Source: Desulfobacterales bacterium (GTDB lineage Bacteria; Desulfobacterota; Desulfobacteria; Desulfobacterales; UBA11574). Taken from it: a stretch of 10,292 nt of DNA. The stretch covers positions 1 to 10,292 of the forward strand of contig JAUVTO010000050.1 of the NCBI GenBank assembly GCA_030601485.1, read 5' to 3'. Shown here one piece after another: positions 1-7,008 of the stretch; the stretch's first letter is position 1; every line of letters starts with the position of its first letter. The notes below the pieces were generated by a model, which did not search any database, was not told the DNA's origin, and saw only the letters and a list, made by a program, of their open reading frames with translations. Position numbers and translations under genes: made by a program.

Positions 1-889
1 ACTCAACATCGTGGGTTGTTATATTTTTTTTAGCTCCCACATAACTGATCAGTTTCTGAAGGTTATTTGAAAATGTACGGAGGTCAAAACCAGTCATTTC
101 ATACAGGGCCATGTATGCATTCTTATCCATTTTCTTCCCGAATTGACTTAGGATTTCATTCATCCTTTCTGAAAGAACCGCTTCCTGCGCCATCCTGTCC
201 GCCCGGCGGTCCCCTTTGGGGACGGAACAGTCGATGATCATCCCCTGCTCCCGAATGGTTTTAAAAAGTTTCCGGCGCTTATCCGCCACATCTGTGGTAA
301 TGATAAGGTGGTTCCCTTTTGGGAATCCTTTTTCAACGGCGTTTTGCAAAAGAGCGGCATTATCTTCTTGAGAAACGATGGCAAGTCTGTTTTCTATGCA
401 AAACGTCACGATTTTATCAATCCATTGGTCATCACCGAAACGGTCAATATCGAGTTTAATTGTTTTGCTTCTGTTTGCCTTACTCACATCATCGTATGAA
501 AGATTTAACAGACTTAGGAAACTTAGCAAATATGTTGCAGCCTTTTTAATATCCTCCGTATCATATGCCTGTTTTGCCTTTTCAAGAAGTCTGCCTTGAT
601 CCTGTTTTGAATAGAATATTTTAGAATCACAAATGGCAACAACCTTTGTGCCCGACAAAAGCGAATATGTGTTTGACCGCTCGATGGCTTCTTTAATATT
701 ATCATTTGTGCCGTCAACCGGTTCATAGCTGAGGCTTCTTTGATTCGCAGGGATCAACGCATGCACAAGTACCTCAAGTGAATTTTTATATAGCAGTTCC
801 TGGCCGTAGATAAGATACACCGGCGCAAAATCACCGGCTTTCCGGTCTTTTAAATAATTGTTGAGCTCTTTGTAATTTATTTCAGGCAT
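1..889 (-). CDS. holA: DNA polymerase III delta subunit (HolA), 3' end missing
   Basis: Translating the minus strand from the ATG at 889 gives 296 uninterrupted codons running off the window edge, so the C-terminus is missing. The protein opens MPEINYKELNN, then has the delta-subunit start region around residues 24-35 (PVYLIYGQELL), where this AAA+-like clamp-loader family normally begins its N-terminal domain. Later it has PKGDRRADRMAQEAV near residue 220 and YEMTGFDLRTFSNNLQKL near 265, both typical of HolA from delta-proteobacterial lineages. HolA opens the beta sliding clamp within the clamp loader so that the clamp can be placed on DNA. Family length is about 330-350 residues, so roughly 40-50 are missing. 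It lies 58 bases downstream of lspA on the same strand and may share its transcript. No strong ribosome binding site precedes the ATG. The assignment comes from recognised motifs; no in-frame stop or frameshift is seen. Confidence 0.85.
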   Translation of the reverse strand, partial: MPEINYKELNNYLKDRKAGDFAPVYLIYGQELLYKNSLEVLVHALIPANQRSLSYEPVDGTNDNIKEAIERSNTYSLLSGTKVVAICDSKIFYSKQDQGRLLEKAKQAYDTEDIKKAATYLLSFLSLLNLSYDDVSKANRSKTIKLDIDRFGDDQWIDKIVTFCIENRLAIVSQEDNAALLQNAVEKGFPKGNHLIITTDVADKRRKLFKTIREQGMIIDCSVPKGDRRADRMAQEAVLSERMNEILSQFGKKMDKNAYMALYEMTGFDLRTFSNNLQKLISYVGAKKNITTHDVE

Positions 890-947
890 AGGTTACAATT
901 GAAAACTGATGATTGAAAATTGAAGCGTTCTGACCCAAAATCGTAAA

Positions 948-1469
948 TCAGTCCGGCATTTTTTTAAAGATAACATGAAACACATAAATGCCAATTCCCA
1001 CAGTTATTGCACTGTCCGCCACATTAAACACCGGCCAGTGATAGTTCCCGATGTAACAGTCTAAAAAGTCAACGACTTTTCCAAACCGAATTCTGTCGAT
1101 TAGGTTGCCTAAGGCACCCCCCAGAATCAGAGCAAAACATGCGGAAAGCAGAGAATATTTCTGAGGCGTTTTTTTATAGAAGTAGAATATCAAACAGATG
1201 GCCAATGATGAAATCAAAAGAAAAAGCAGGTTACGCAGACCAGAGCTTTTATTCGCCATGAATCCGAAGGCACCGCCCGGATTATGAATATGAGTAATGC
1301 TGAAGAAACCGGGTATAACCGTAATTGAGTGGTAAAGCGGAACCGTGTTCTGGATTACGGCCTTTGTTATCTGATCAAAAATAATGACCAAACCGGCGAT
1401 GACGGCAAGCTTTAGGTACTTATTATGCGTAACAGCAGACCCCTCTGAGCCAGAGAAACTCGAATACAC
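948..1469 (-). CDS. lspA: Lipoprotein signal peptidase (signal peptidase II)
   Basis: This 173-residue inner-membrane aspartyl protease removes the signal peptide from diacylated prolipoproteins, so it serves lipoprotein maturation. Four hydrophobic segments are visible, at about residues 20-38, 78-98, 106-124 and 151-168. The catalytic dyad is Asp134 in VVDF and Asp152 in FNVADSAI; these correspond to D124 and D143 of the Pseudomonas enzyme. The conserved HNPGGAFGF (62-70) and GNLIDR (121-126) blocks are present. Length is normal for the family. The start codon is GTG at 1469, preceded by AAGGA about 10 bases upstream; no in-frame ATG lies between it and the first membrane segment. The first 15 residues are polar and slightly longer than usual. 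ileS lies upstream on the same strand, the commonest neighbour of lspA in bacteria, though here a repeat element separates the two. Confidence 0.96.
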   Translation of the reverse strand: MYSSFSGSEGSAVTHNKYLKLAVIAGLVIIFDQITKAVIQNTVPLYHSITVIPGFFSITHIHNPGGAFGFMANKSSGLRNLLFLLISSLAICLIFYFYKKTPQKYSLLSACFALILGGALGNLIDRIRFGKVVDFLDCYIGNYHWPVFNVADSAITVGIGIYVFHVIFKKMPD

Positions 1470-1490
1470 CTTTATAATATTCCTTATAAC

Positions 1491-1668
1491 CCCAATTGAG
1501 CGAAAACGCTCAATTGGAAGTTATTTGTTATCCGTTATTCGTTATTAGAAAAAGTATGAACCACCATTTTATATCTCTATCAACGGTGAGATATAATCCC
1601 AATTTTAGATATTAGAAAACCGATAACTATTAACGATTAACACCTAATCGAGTTTTGACTCGATTAGG
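1491..1668. repeat. Symmetric palindromic intergenic element between ileS and lspA
   Basis: Five nested parts are arranged almost symmetrically. A perfect 11-bp hairpin lies at 1492-1517 (CCAATTGAGCG, loop AAAA). Four 7-base tandem units of the form GTTATNN follow at 1520-1547. A central hairpin at 1570-1595 has 8-bp arms (TATATCTC / GAGATATA). Three 7-base units in the opposite orientation (ending ATAAC or TTAAC) lie at 1621-1641. A perfect 10-bp hairpin closes the element at 1643-1668 (CCTAATCGAG, loop of 6). The right hairpin overlaps the last codons and stop of ileS. Neither outer hairpin is followed by a T-run, so neither is a standard intrinsic terminator. No coding capacity is seen. 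It may be a miniature mobile element or a large REP-like structure; that classification is inference, while the repeats are read directly. Confidence 0.8.
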
Positions 1669-4448
1669 CTATTCTGACACCGGTTGCAAATCGTCGGATG
1701 TTCTGAACTTTTCCCAATAGAAGCGTCATATATCCAGCACCGTTCGCACTTGTCACCGGTTGCCGGTTCAACCAGAATCGACAGGCTGTCGATATCCTGG
1801 CTCTCAAAAGCGCCGTCAGGGTTTCCCCCATTAACCAGAGATGCTCCGGAAACAATAAATATGGTGCTTAATTCATTTTCGTAGGGGTAAAGTATATCAT
1901 ACAGGTCATTATCCGTATAAAGGGTAACGACGGCATCCAGGGAATGACCGATAAGCTTTTTAACTCTGGCTTCCTCAAGGGCCTTTGTGACATCGCCGCG
2001 CACGTCAAGGATTCGTTTCCACTTTTTCGCCAGTTCTTGATCCTTCCATGCTTCATTTACTTCAGGAAGAGATGTCAGGTGAACACTCGGCTCATTTTCT
2101 TTACTTCCCGGCATGAAGCTCCATATCTCTTCTGCGGTAAAGGCAAGTATCGGCGCCATAAGCCTTACCATGGTGTCTATCAGAATGTAAATGACGGTCT
2201 GTGCGCTTCTTCTGCCTGCTGATTCAGGCGGTGATGTGTATAGCCTGTCCTTAAGAATATCAAGGTAGAACGCTGAAAGATCGACAATGCAATAATTGTA
2301 AAGCGCATGGTAGATAATATGAAATTCATAGGTATCATAGGCTTTGAGTGTCCGCTCAATCAACTCTTGAAGCCGGTGCAGTGCAAACCTGTCGATTTCC
2401 GGCATAGAACCATAGGGGACGGCATCTTTTTCAGGATCGAAGTCATATAGATTGCCCATCATGAATCTGCTCGTATTTCTGATTCTCCGATAGGCATCGC
2501 TCAACTGTTTCAAGATGTTTTCAGAAATACGAATGTCATCCCGGTAATCAGATGCCGAAACCCAGAGACGGAGAATCTCTGCCCCGTGCTTTTTGATCAC
2601 CTCATCCGGAGCAACAACATTTCCTAAAGACTTGGACATCTTTTTGCCTTGTGCATCCACAACAAACCCATGGGTCAATACCGACTTAAACGGTGCGGCC
2701 CCCCTTGTACCCACAGCCGTAAGGAGCGAACTGTGAAACCATCCCCTGTGCTGATCGCTCCCCTCAAGATAAAGATCGGCGGGCCATTTCAGATCGGTGC
2801 GCTGTTCAAGTACCGCAGCGTGGCTGACACCGGAATCAAACCATACATCCAGGATGTCATCTTCTTTAACAAATATGGTATGACCGCACTGACCGCAAAC
2901 GGTATCTTCGGGAAGAAATTCTTTTGCATCTTTTTCAAACCAGATATCGGCGCCATGCTCTTGAAACTTTGTATATACTCGATCTATTATTTCCTGGTTT
3001 ATGTGTATGGCACCACACTTTTCACAATAAAAAATCGCTATGGGAACTCCCCAGGCACGCTGCCTGGATACGCACCAGTCCGGTCTGTTTTCAATCATTC
3101 CGTAAATTCTTTCTCTTCCCCAGTGCGGTATCCAAGTGACTCTGTCGATCTCTTCAAGTGATTTTTTTCTTAAGCCGGTCTTGTCCATGGAAATAAACCA
3201 CTGGGGGGTGGCTCTGAAAATCACAGGTTTTTTGCAGCGCCAGCAGTGGGGATAAGAATGTTCCATTGTCTCTTGAGCAACAAGGAAGTCATTTTCCCGC
3301 AGCCGGGCAATGATATCCGTATTGGCCTTGAATACGAACTGGCCGCTGAAAAAATCGGCTTCTTCTGTAAAACAACCCCTGTCATCTACAGGGGAATACG
3401 CATCCAAATCGTACAAAAGGCCCACTTCATAGTCTTCACGTCCATGGCCGGGAGCGGTATGAACACAACCTGTACCGGCATCCAGAGTTACATGGGGCCC
3501 CAGGATAATTATGGACTTTCGATCATATAATGGATGAAAACATTCTTTTCGCTCAAGGCTGCCAGCTCGAATTTCGGCAAGTATGGAGAAATCTGAAAAA
3601 CCAAAGGTCTTCATACAGTTTTCCACAAGTTCCTTTGCCAGGATCAGTACGTCGCCATTTTTTGTATCAACCGCGGCATAAATAATATCCGGATGAAACG
3701 CTACGGCAAGGTTTGCCGGAAGGGTCCAGGGTGTTGTTGTCCATATGACGACAAAAACTTTTTTATCCGTCAGGTCGGGAATCTCGGCGCTCAAATCGTC
3801 TATTAAGGGGAATTTTACGAAAATCGACGGTGATGACTCATCATGATATTCTATCTCAGCCTCAGCAAGGGCTGTTTTGCAGCTGCAGCACCAGTAGATC
3901 GGCTTTTTGCTTCTGAAAAGGCTCCCCTGAGATGCAAATTTTCCGCACTCCCGAGCAATGGTGGCTTCATATTCGTAGTTCATGGTCAAATACGGATTCT
4001 CCCATTCGCCCATGACACCCAGGCGCTTGAATTCTTCACGTTGAATATCGATATATTTTTCAGCATACGCCCGGCATAACCCTCTAATCTCTGCCTGGGA
4101 CATTTCTAATTTCTTTGAGCCCAGCTCTTTTTCAACATTGTGTTCCACCGGAAGCCCGTGACAATCCCATCCCGGTACGTAAACGGCGTCATAACCGGCC
4201 ATTTGTCGCGAACGAACAATAATATCCTTCAAGATCTTATTAAGTGCCGTGCCGATATGAATATGACCGTTTGCGTAAGGAGGGCCGTCGTGCAGTATAA
4301 ACTTTTCACGGCCTTTGGACGTCTGTCTGATTTTTTCGTATAAACGGTTTTCATCCCAGATTTTGAGCTGTCCGGGTTCCCGCCTGACAAGACTGGCTTT
4401 CATGGGAAATTTTGTGCTGGGAAGGTTGAGTGTTTTTTTATAGTCCAT
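1644..4448 (-). CDS. ileS: Isoleucyl-tRNA synthetase
   Basis: This 934-residue cytoplasmic class Ia aminoacyl-tRNA synthetase charges tRNA-Ile and edits misactivated valine. The ATP-site signature appears as PPYANGHIHIGT (56-67), a HIGT form of the HIGH motif, and KMSKS is at 603-607. The CP1 editing domain is marked by WTTTPWTLPANLAVAF (236-251) and GTGCVHTAPGHGREDYEVG (325-343). The anticodon-binding helical domain follows roughly from residue 640. The C-terminus keeps a four-cysteine zinc site, Cys901/Cys904 and Cys921/Cys924, as in the bacterial type with full-length C-terminal domain. Length is typical. The ATG at 4448 has GGAGG just upstream, and no T-box signature is visible in the leader. 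The last residues, LIESKLD, and the stop codon are encoded by a 10-bp hairpin belonging to the downstream repeat, so the natural C-terminus was probably altered slightly. lspA and holA follow on the same strand. Confidence 0.98.
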   Translation of the reverse strand: MDYKKTLNLPSTKFPMKASLVRREPGQLKIWDENRLYEKIRQTSKGREKFILHDGPPYANGHIHIGTALNKILKDIIVRSRQMAGYDAVYVPGWDCHGLPVEHNVEKELGSKKLEMSQAEIRGLCRAYAEKYIDIQREEFKRLGVMGEWENPYLTMNYEYEATIARECGKFASQGSLFRSKKPIYWCCSCKTALAEAEIEYHDESSPSIFVKFPLIDDLSAEIPDLTDKKVFVVIWTTTPWTLPANLAVAFHPDIIYAAVDTKNGDVLILAKELVENCMKTFGFSDFSILAEIRAGSLERKECFHPLYDRKSIIILGPHVTLDAGTGCVHTAPGHGREDYEVGLLYDLDAYSPVDDRGCFTEEADFFSGQFVFKANTDIIARLRENDFLVAQETMEHSYPHCWRCKKPVIFRATPQWFISMDKTGLRKKSLEEIDRVTWIPHWGRERIYGMIENRPDWCVSRQRAWGVPIAIFYCEKCGAIHINQEIIDRVYTKFQEHGADIWFEKDAKEFLPEDTVCGQCGHTIFVKEDDILDVWFDSGVSHAAVLEQRTDLKWPADLYLEGSDQHRGWFHSSLLTAVGTRGAAPFKSVLTHGFVVDAQGKKMSKSLGNVVAPDEVIKKHGAEILRLWVSASDYRDDIRISENILKQLSDAYRRIRNTSRFMMGNLYDFDPEKDAVPYGSMPEIDRFALHRLQELIERTLKAYDTYEFHIIYHALYNYCIVDLSAFYLDILKDRLYTSPPESAGRRSAQTVIYILIDTMVRLMAPILAFTAEEIWSFMPGSKENEPSVHLTSLPEVNEAWKDQELAKKWKRILDVRGDVTKALEEARVKKLIGHSLDAVVTLYTDNDLYDILYPYENELSTIFIVSGASLVNGGNPDGAFESQDIDSLSILVEPATGDKCERCWIYDASIGKSSEHPTICNRCQNSLIESKLD

Positions 4449-4452
4449 ACAT

Positions 4453-4457
4453 CCTCC
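4453..4457 (-). promoter_or_regulatory. Ribosome binding site of ileS
   Basis: GGAGG on the minus strand lies four bases before the ATG at 4448. It fixes the ileS start, which agrees with the usual N-terminus of the family (short lead into the LNLP...TKFPMKA block). Confidence 0.8.
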
Positions 4458-4693
4458 AAATTCGGATTTTAATCGAGCTGAAATTCAATGCCGTGCATGT
4501 CCATAAAATTTAGCGCTTGCAGAATTTAAATAAATTTTCAATACATTATGGAGCACACCGGCAATAAAATGTAAAAAGTACTTTCAAAACCGCTTTCTGT
4601 CAAGAAAATAGGTGCAACCTGATTCTGTAAACTCAGGCCTCACTCAAGAATAACTTCATATTTTGGGTGCGTTCTATTTAGATGCGGTTCAGC
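4458..4693. other. Gene-free leader of ileS
   Basis: This AT-rich spacer lies between the HNH gene's terminator and the ileS ribosome binding site. The ileS promoter should be here, but several AT-rich hexamers compete and no pair with a good 16-18 base spacing stands out. I looked for T-box elements (specifier loop, GGTGG-type antiterminator bulge, T-run terminator) in the ileS direction and saw none. No coding frame of note. Confidence 0.5.
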
Positions 4694-4722
4694 AAAAAGC
4701 CCGAACAATATCTTGTTCGGGC
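4694..4722 (-). terminator. Intrinsic terminator of the HNH gene
   Basis: Read on the minus strand, a perfect 10-bp GC-rich stem (GCCCGAACAA / TTGTTCGGGC) with a 4-base loop is followed immediately by TTTTT. It lies about 50 bases after the HNH stop codon in the correct orientation, which closes that gene as its own transcription unit and insulates ileS from it. Confidence 0.9.
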
Positions 4723-4774
4723 CTATTGATGTTAATCGAAGCGCCTGTTTTTTTTACAGGATCTGGAACCGGTT

Positions 4775-5281
4775 CTAATATATGCCAAGATCTTTCAGGA
4801 CTATATTGATACCCAGTTTCTTGACTTTTAATCTCAAGAACTCGGCAATAGTCGGTTGATACGCTTTTACTTTAAGATACATATTGGCTTCCGAGGGGGT
4901 TTTGCTTCCTTTCTTATTGTTACACGACTTACAGGAAGAGACACAGTTTTCGAAATCTGTTTTACCGCCCCTGGATTTGGGAATTATATGGTCAATTGTC
5001 AATTTTCTTTTTTCACCGCCGCAATAAGCACATTTGAATCCGTCCCGAATAAGGACGTTCTTTTTGCTGAAAGGGACCCTGTTGATGTAGAGTGTTCTGA
5101 TAAGCTTTATCAGCCTCATTACCGCAGGAACTTTAACAGCAAGCCCTTCAGCGGTTCTGATTAGTCTTTCAGAATGCCTTAACACATTCACTTTACCCTT
5201 TACGATCAGGCACATTGCCCTTTTCCAGTCTACAACATTCAGAAAAGTATAGTCGGCATTGAGCAAAACACATTGATCCAT
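4775..5281 (-). CDS. Small HNH endonuclease family protein
   Basis: This 168-residue protein has a complete zinc-ribbon HNH nuclease fold in its middle: CAYC (Cys84, Cys87), DHIIPKSRGGK (His98 as the general-base candidate), NC (Asn112) and CKSCNNKKG (Cys117, Cys120, Asn121). The four cysteines would hold a structural zinc, while His98 and the asparagines build the metal-dependent cleavage site. Residues 1-75 form a basic N-terminal region starting QCVLLNADYTFLNVVDWKRA, seen in a widespread group of stand-alone bacterial HNH proteins of unknown physiological role. No methyltransferase, intron, toxin partner or phage gene adjoins it. The ATG at 5281 is preceded by AAGGGA about 9 bases upstream. 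It has its own promoter candidate and terminator, so it is a single-gene unit. It could be a nicking or repair nuclease or a domesticated homing-type enzyme; the substrate cannot be read from sequence. Confidence 0.9.
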   Translation of the reverse strand: MDQCVLLNADYTFLNVVDWKRAMCLIVKGKVNVLRHSERLIRTAEGLAVKVPAVMRLIKLIRTLYINRVPFSKKNVLIRDGFKCAYCGGEKRKLTIDHIIPKSRGGKTDFENCVSSCKSCNNKKGSKTPSEANMYLKVKAYQPTIAEFLRLKVKKLGINIVLKDLGIY

Positions 5282-5312
5282 ATTTTTATCCCTTGTTCGA
5301 TTATTTCACAGA

Positions 5313-5341
5313 CCTATACCCTATCTTTTTAAACAAATCAA
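5313..5341 (-). promoter_or_regulatory. Sigma-70-like promoter for the HNH gene
   Basis: On the minus strand TTGATT (5341-5336) and TATAGG (5318-5313) are separated by exactly 17 bases. Each matches four of six consensus positions. The predicted start site lies about 25 bases before the HNH start codon, leaving room for the AAGGGA ribosome binding site. Inferred from spacing only. Confidence 0.5.
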
Positions 5342-5653
5342 TATATCTTTAAAATTTGAATGTTATTTGCTCAATTTTCGCACCCCTGAAAGGGATTATG
5401 GGAACGCTTAAGGCTTCGTATTGCCGGTGTGTAGGATTGCCGGGTTCGAGAAAAACTCGGGCCAAATCTATTGGTTTATTTCCTTTACTATTATAGTTAT
5501 AGTAGGTTAAATATAGAGTGGAATGATGGAATGGTGGAGTAAATGAAATTAGAATAAAGAAGGAGAAGCAAAAAAAGAAAAAGAATAAAGGGGTCCGCCA
5601 TTAAAGGGTCAAAAGCGGCATGATCAGCCCAACGAGCAAATTAAATAATATTC
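5342..5653. other. Gene-free divergent spacer with possible RNA structure and octamer repeats
   Basis: The spacer lies between the HNH promoter and the SpmAB gene. It contains the directly repeated 8-mer ATTGCCGG (5420-5427 and 5436-5443), a hairpin at 5443-5463 (8 pairs including two G-U, loop AAAAA) that pairs better in a plus-strand transcript, and three tandem octamers of the TGGAATGA type at 5519-5542. The rest is purine-rich. GAAGGAGA near 5560 looks like a ribosome binding site but is about 85 bases from the SpmAB start. No convincing gene is seen. Confidence 0.45.
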
Positions 5654-6940
5654 ATGAACATCATATTCTTAATCATTGTACTGAGTGCTTTCTTTTTTGC
5701 CGGATGGCATCAAATTTTCTTTATTCCCGTAAAAGGTGGCCCTTCACCCATGGAGGTCCTCTCCAAGGCAATGATAGAATCGGCCACCGGGGCCGTGGAA
5801 CTGGCCATTGGCCTGGTGGGCGTGATGGCCCTTTTCCTGGGACTGATGAAAGTGGCCGAAGCCGGCGGGTTGCTCACTATTTTAGCGCGGCTGATTCGTC
5901 CGTTGATGGTGAAGCTGTTTCCCGATGTACCAGCCGATCATCCGGCCATGGGCGCCATGATCCTGAACCTTGCGGCCAACATGCTGGGACTGGGCAATGC
6001 CGCCACGCCGTTCGGCATCCGGGCCATGCAAGAGCTTAACAAGCTTAACCCTCAACACGGTACGGCCACCAACGCCATGGCCTTGTTTCTGGCTATCAAC
6101 ACCTCCAGTGTGACCCTGCTGCCTACCGGTGTTATCGCCCTTCGCGCAGCGGCCGGTGCATCGGATCCGGCCGCAATTTTGCCCACGACCTTGTTTGCCA
6201 CCATCGGTTCGACCACTGTTGCCGTAGTTGCAGCCAAACTGTACCAAAGAGTGTCGCCGTTTACGGTAGATGACGGCATTGTTTCACAGGAGCCGCCTTC
6301 AAATGACGGGATAAAAATGCCGATGAAAAACGCTGCGCAAGGGTATCCTTTATGGGTCAGCCTTGCGGCCCTCACAGCCATGGTCGCGTTTATACCCGTT
6401 GCCGTGTGTTACGGGCGGTCCGTATCACCCTGGATCATACCAGCACTTATGGTCGGATTTTTGGGGTTCGGTCTGATGCGCCGCGTGCGCGTCTATGAAG
6501 TATTTGTTGAAGGCGCCAAGGACGGTTTCCAGGTGGCCGTTCGCATCATTCCCTATCTGGTGGCCATACTGGTGGCTGTAGGTATGCTGCGGGCAAGCGG
6601 TGTCATGGATGCCGTCGTCGGTGCGCTGGGCGGCATTACCGGGCGTTTCGGCCTACCGGCCGAGGCCCTTCCCATGGCGTTGATGCGACCGCTTTCCGGA
6701 TCCGGTGCATATGGTATCTTAGCTTCCATCATTAACGATCCGGCCATCGGTCCCGACAGTTACACCGGCTATCTGGTTTCCACGATGCAGGGGTCCACCG
6801 AAACAACCTTTTATGTGCTGGCCGTTTATTTTGGAGCCGTACAGGTGCGTCGTATCCGCCATTCACTTGCCGCAGCGTTGACCGCTGATGCGGCCGGCGT
6901 GATCTTTGCGGTCCTGGCCTGTTCGTTTTTTCTCGGATAG
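5654..6940 (+). CDS. SpmA-SpmB fusion, nucleoside-recognition (Gate) domain membrane protein
   Basis: This 428-residue integral membrane protein joins the two spore-maturation-type Gate domains in one chain. Residues 1-200 match SpmA: LFPDVPADHPAMG (88-100), GLGNAATPFGIRAM (112-125) and NTSSVTLLPTGVIALR (149-164). A hydrophilic linker occupies about 201-230. Residues 231-428 match SpmB: EGAKDGFQVAVRIIPYL (286-302), ALMRPLSGSGAYG (342-354) and MQGSTETTFYVLAVYFGAV (378-396). In Bacillus SpmA and SpmB affect spore-core dehydration; in non-sporulating bacteria the transported or sensed molecule is unknown. The start ATG is the first possible one, because an in-frame stop lies 12 bases upstream, but no good ribosome binding site precedes it, so initiation efficiency is uncertain. 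Sampled stretches are about 63-68% GC against roughly 30-50% in neighbouring genes, which suggests acquisition from another genome or a different codon regime. Confidence 0.93.
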   Translation: MNIIFLIIVLSAFFFAGWHQIFFIPVKGGPSPMEVLSKAMIESATGAVELAIGLVGVMALFLGLMKVAEAGGLLTILARLIRPLMVKLFPDVPADHPAMGAMILNLAANMLGLGNAATPFGIRAMQELNKLNPQHGTATNAMALFLAINTSSVTLLPTGVIALRAAAGASDPAAILPTTLFATIGSTTVAVVAAKLYQRVSPFTVDDGIVSQEPPSNDGIKMPMKNAAQGYPLWVSLAALTAMVAFIPVAVCYGRSVSPWIIPALMVGFLGFGLMRRVRVYEVFVEGAKDGFQVAVRIIPYLVAILVAVGMLRASGVMDAVVGALGGITGRFGLPAEALPMALMRPLSGSGAYGILASIINDPAIGPDSYTGYLVSTMQGSTETTFYVLAVYFGAVQVRRIRHSLAAALTADAAGVIFAVLACSFFLG

Positions 6941-7008
6941 AAACGGCTTTCCTTTTGCACCCCAAAATTGCAATTTTTCATTATGGCCCGAAAATCCTTT
7001 TTTCAAGA

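Noticed and set aside
1520..1641. Heptad repeats considered as a CRISPR array or iteron origin.
   Set aside because: Units are only 7 bases and directly abutting, change orientation midway, and no cas or replication-initiator gene is present.
2649..3161. 170-codon plus-strand open frame inside ileS.
   Set aside because: It lies fully antisense to the conserved catalytic core of IleS and shows no domain or translation signal of its own.
1644..4448. HIGT in place of HIGH in IleS considered as loss of a key residue.
   Set aside because: The last position of this motif is known to vary in synthetases of this class, and the remaining ATP-site and KMSKS motifs are intact.
4764..4776. TGGAACCGG-like string resembling a T-box antiterminator bulge near the ileS region.
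   Set aside because: It overlaps the HNH stop codon, is a self-complementary GAACCGGTTC palindrome, and on the plus strand it faces away from ileS. No specifier or T-run architecture accompanies it.
5620..6039. 139-codon plus-strand open frame overlapping the SpmAB start.
   Set aside because: Its C-terminal part is a frame-shifted reading of the GC-rich SpmA domain, low in complexity; no independent evidence of coding.
6964..6977. Perfect palindrome AAAATTG/CAATTTT between the convergent SpmAB and amidohydrolase genes, considered as a two-way terminator.
   Set aside because: The stem would be almost pure AT with at most five pairs around a minimal loop, too weak for intrinsic termination.
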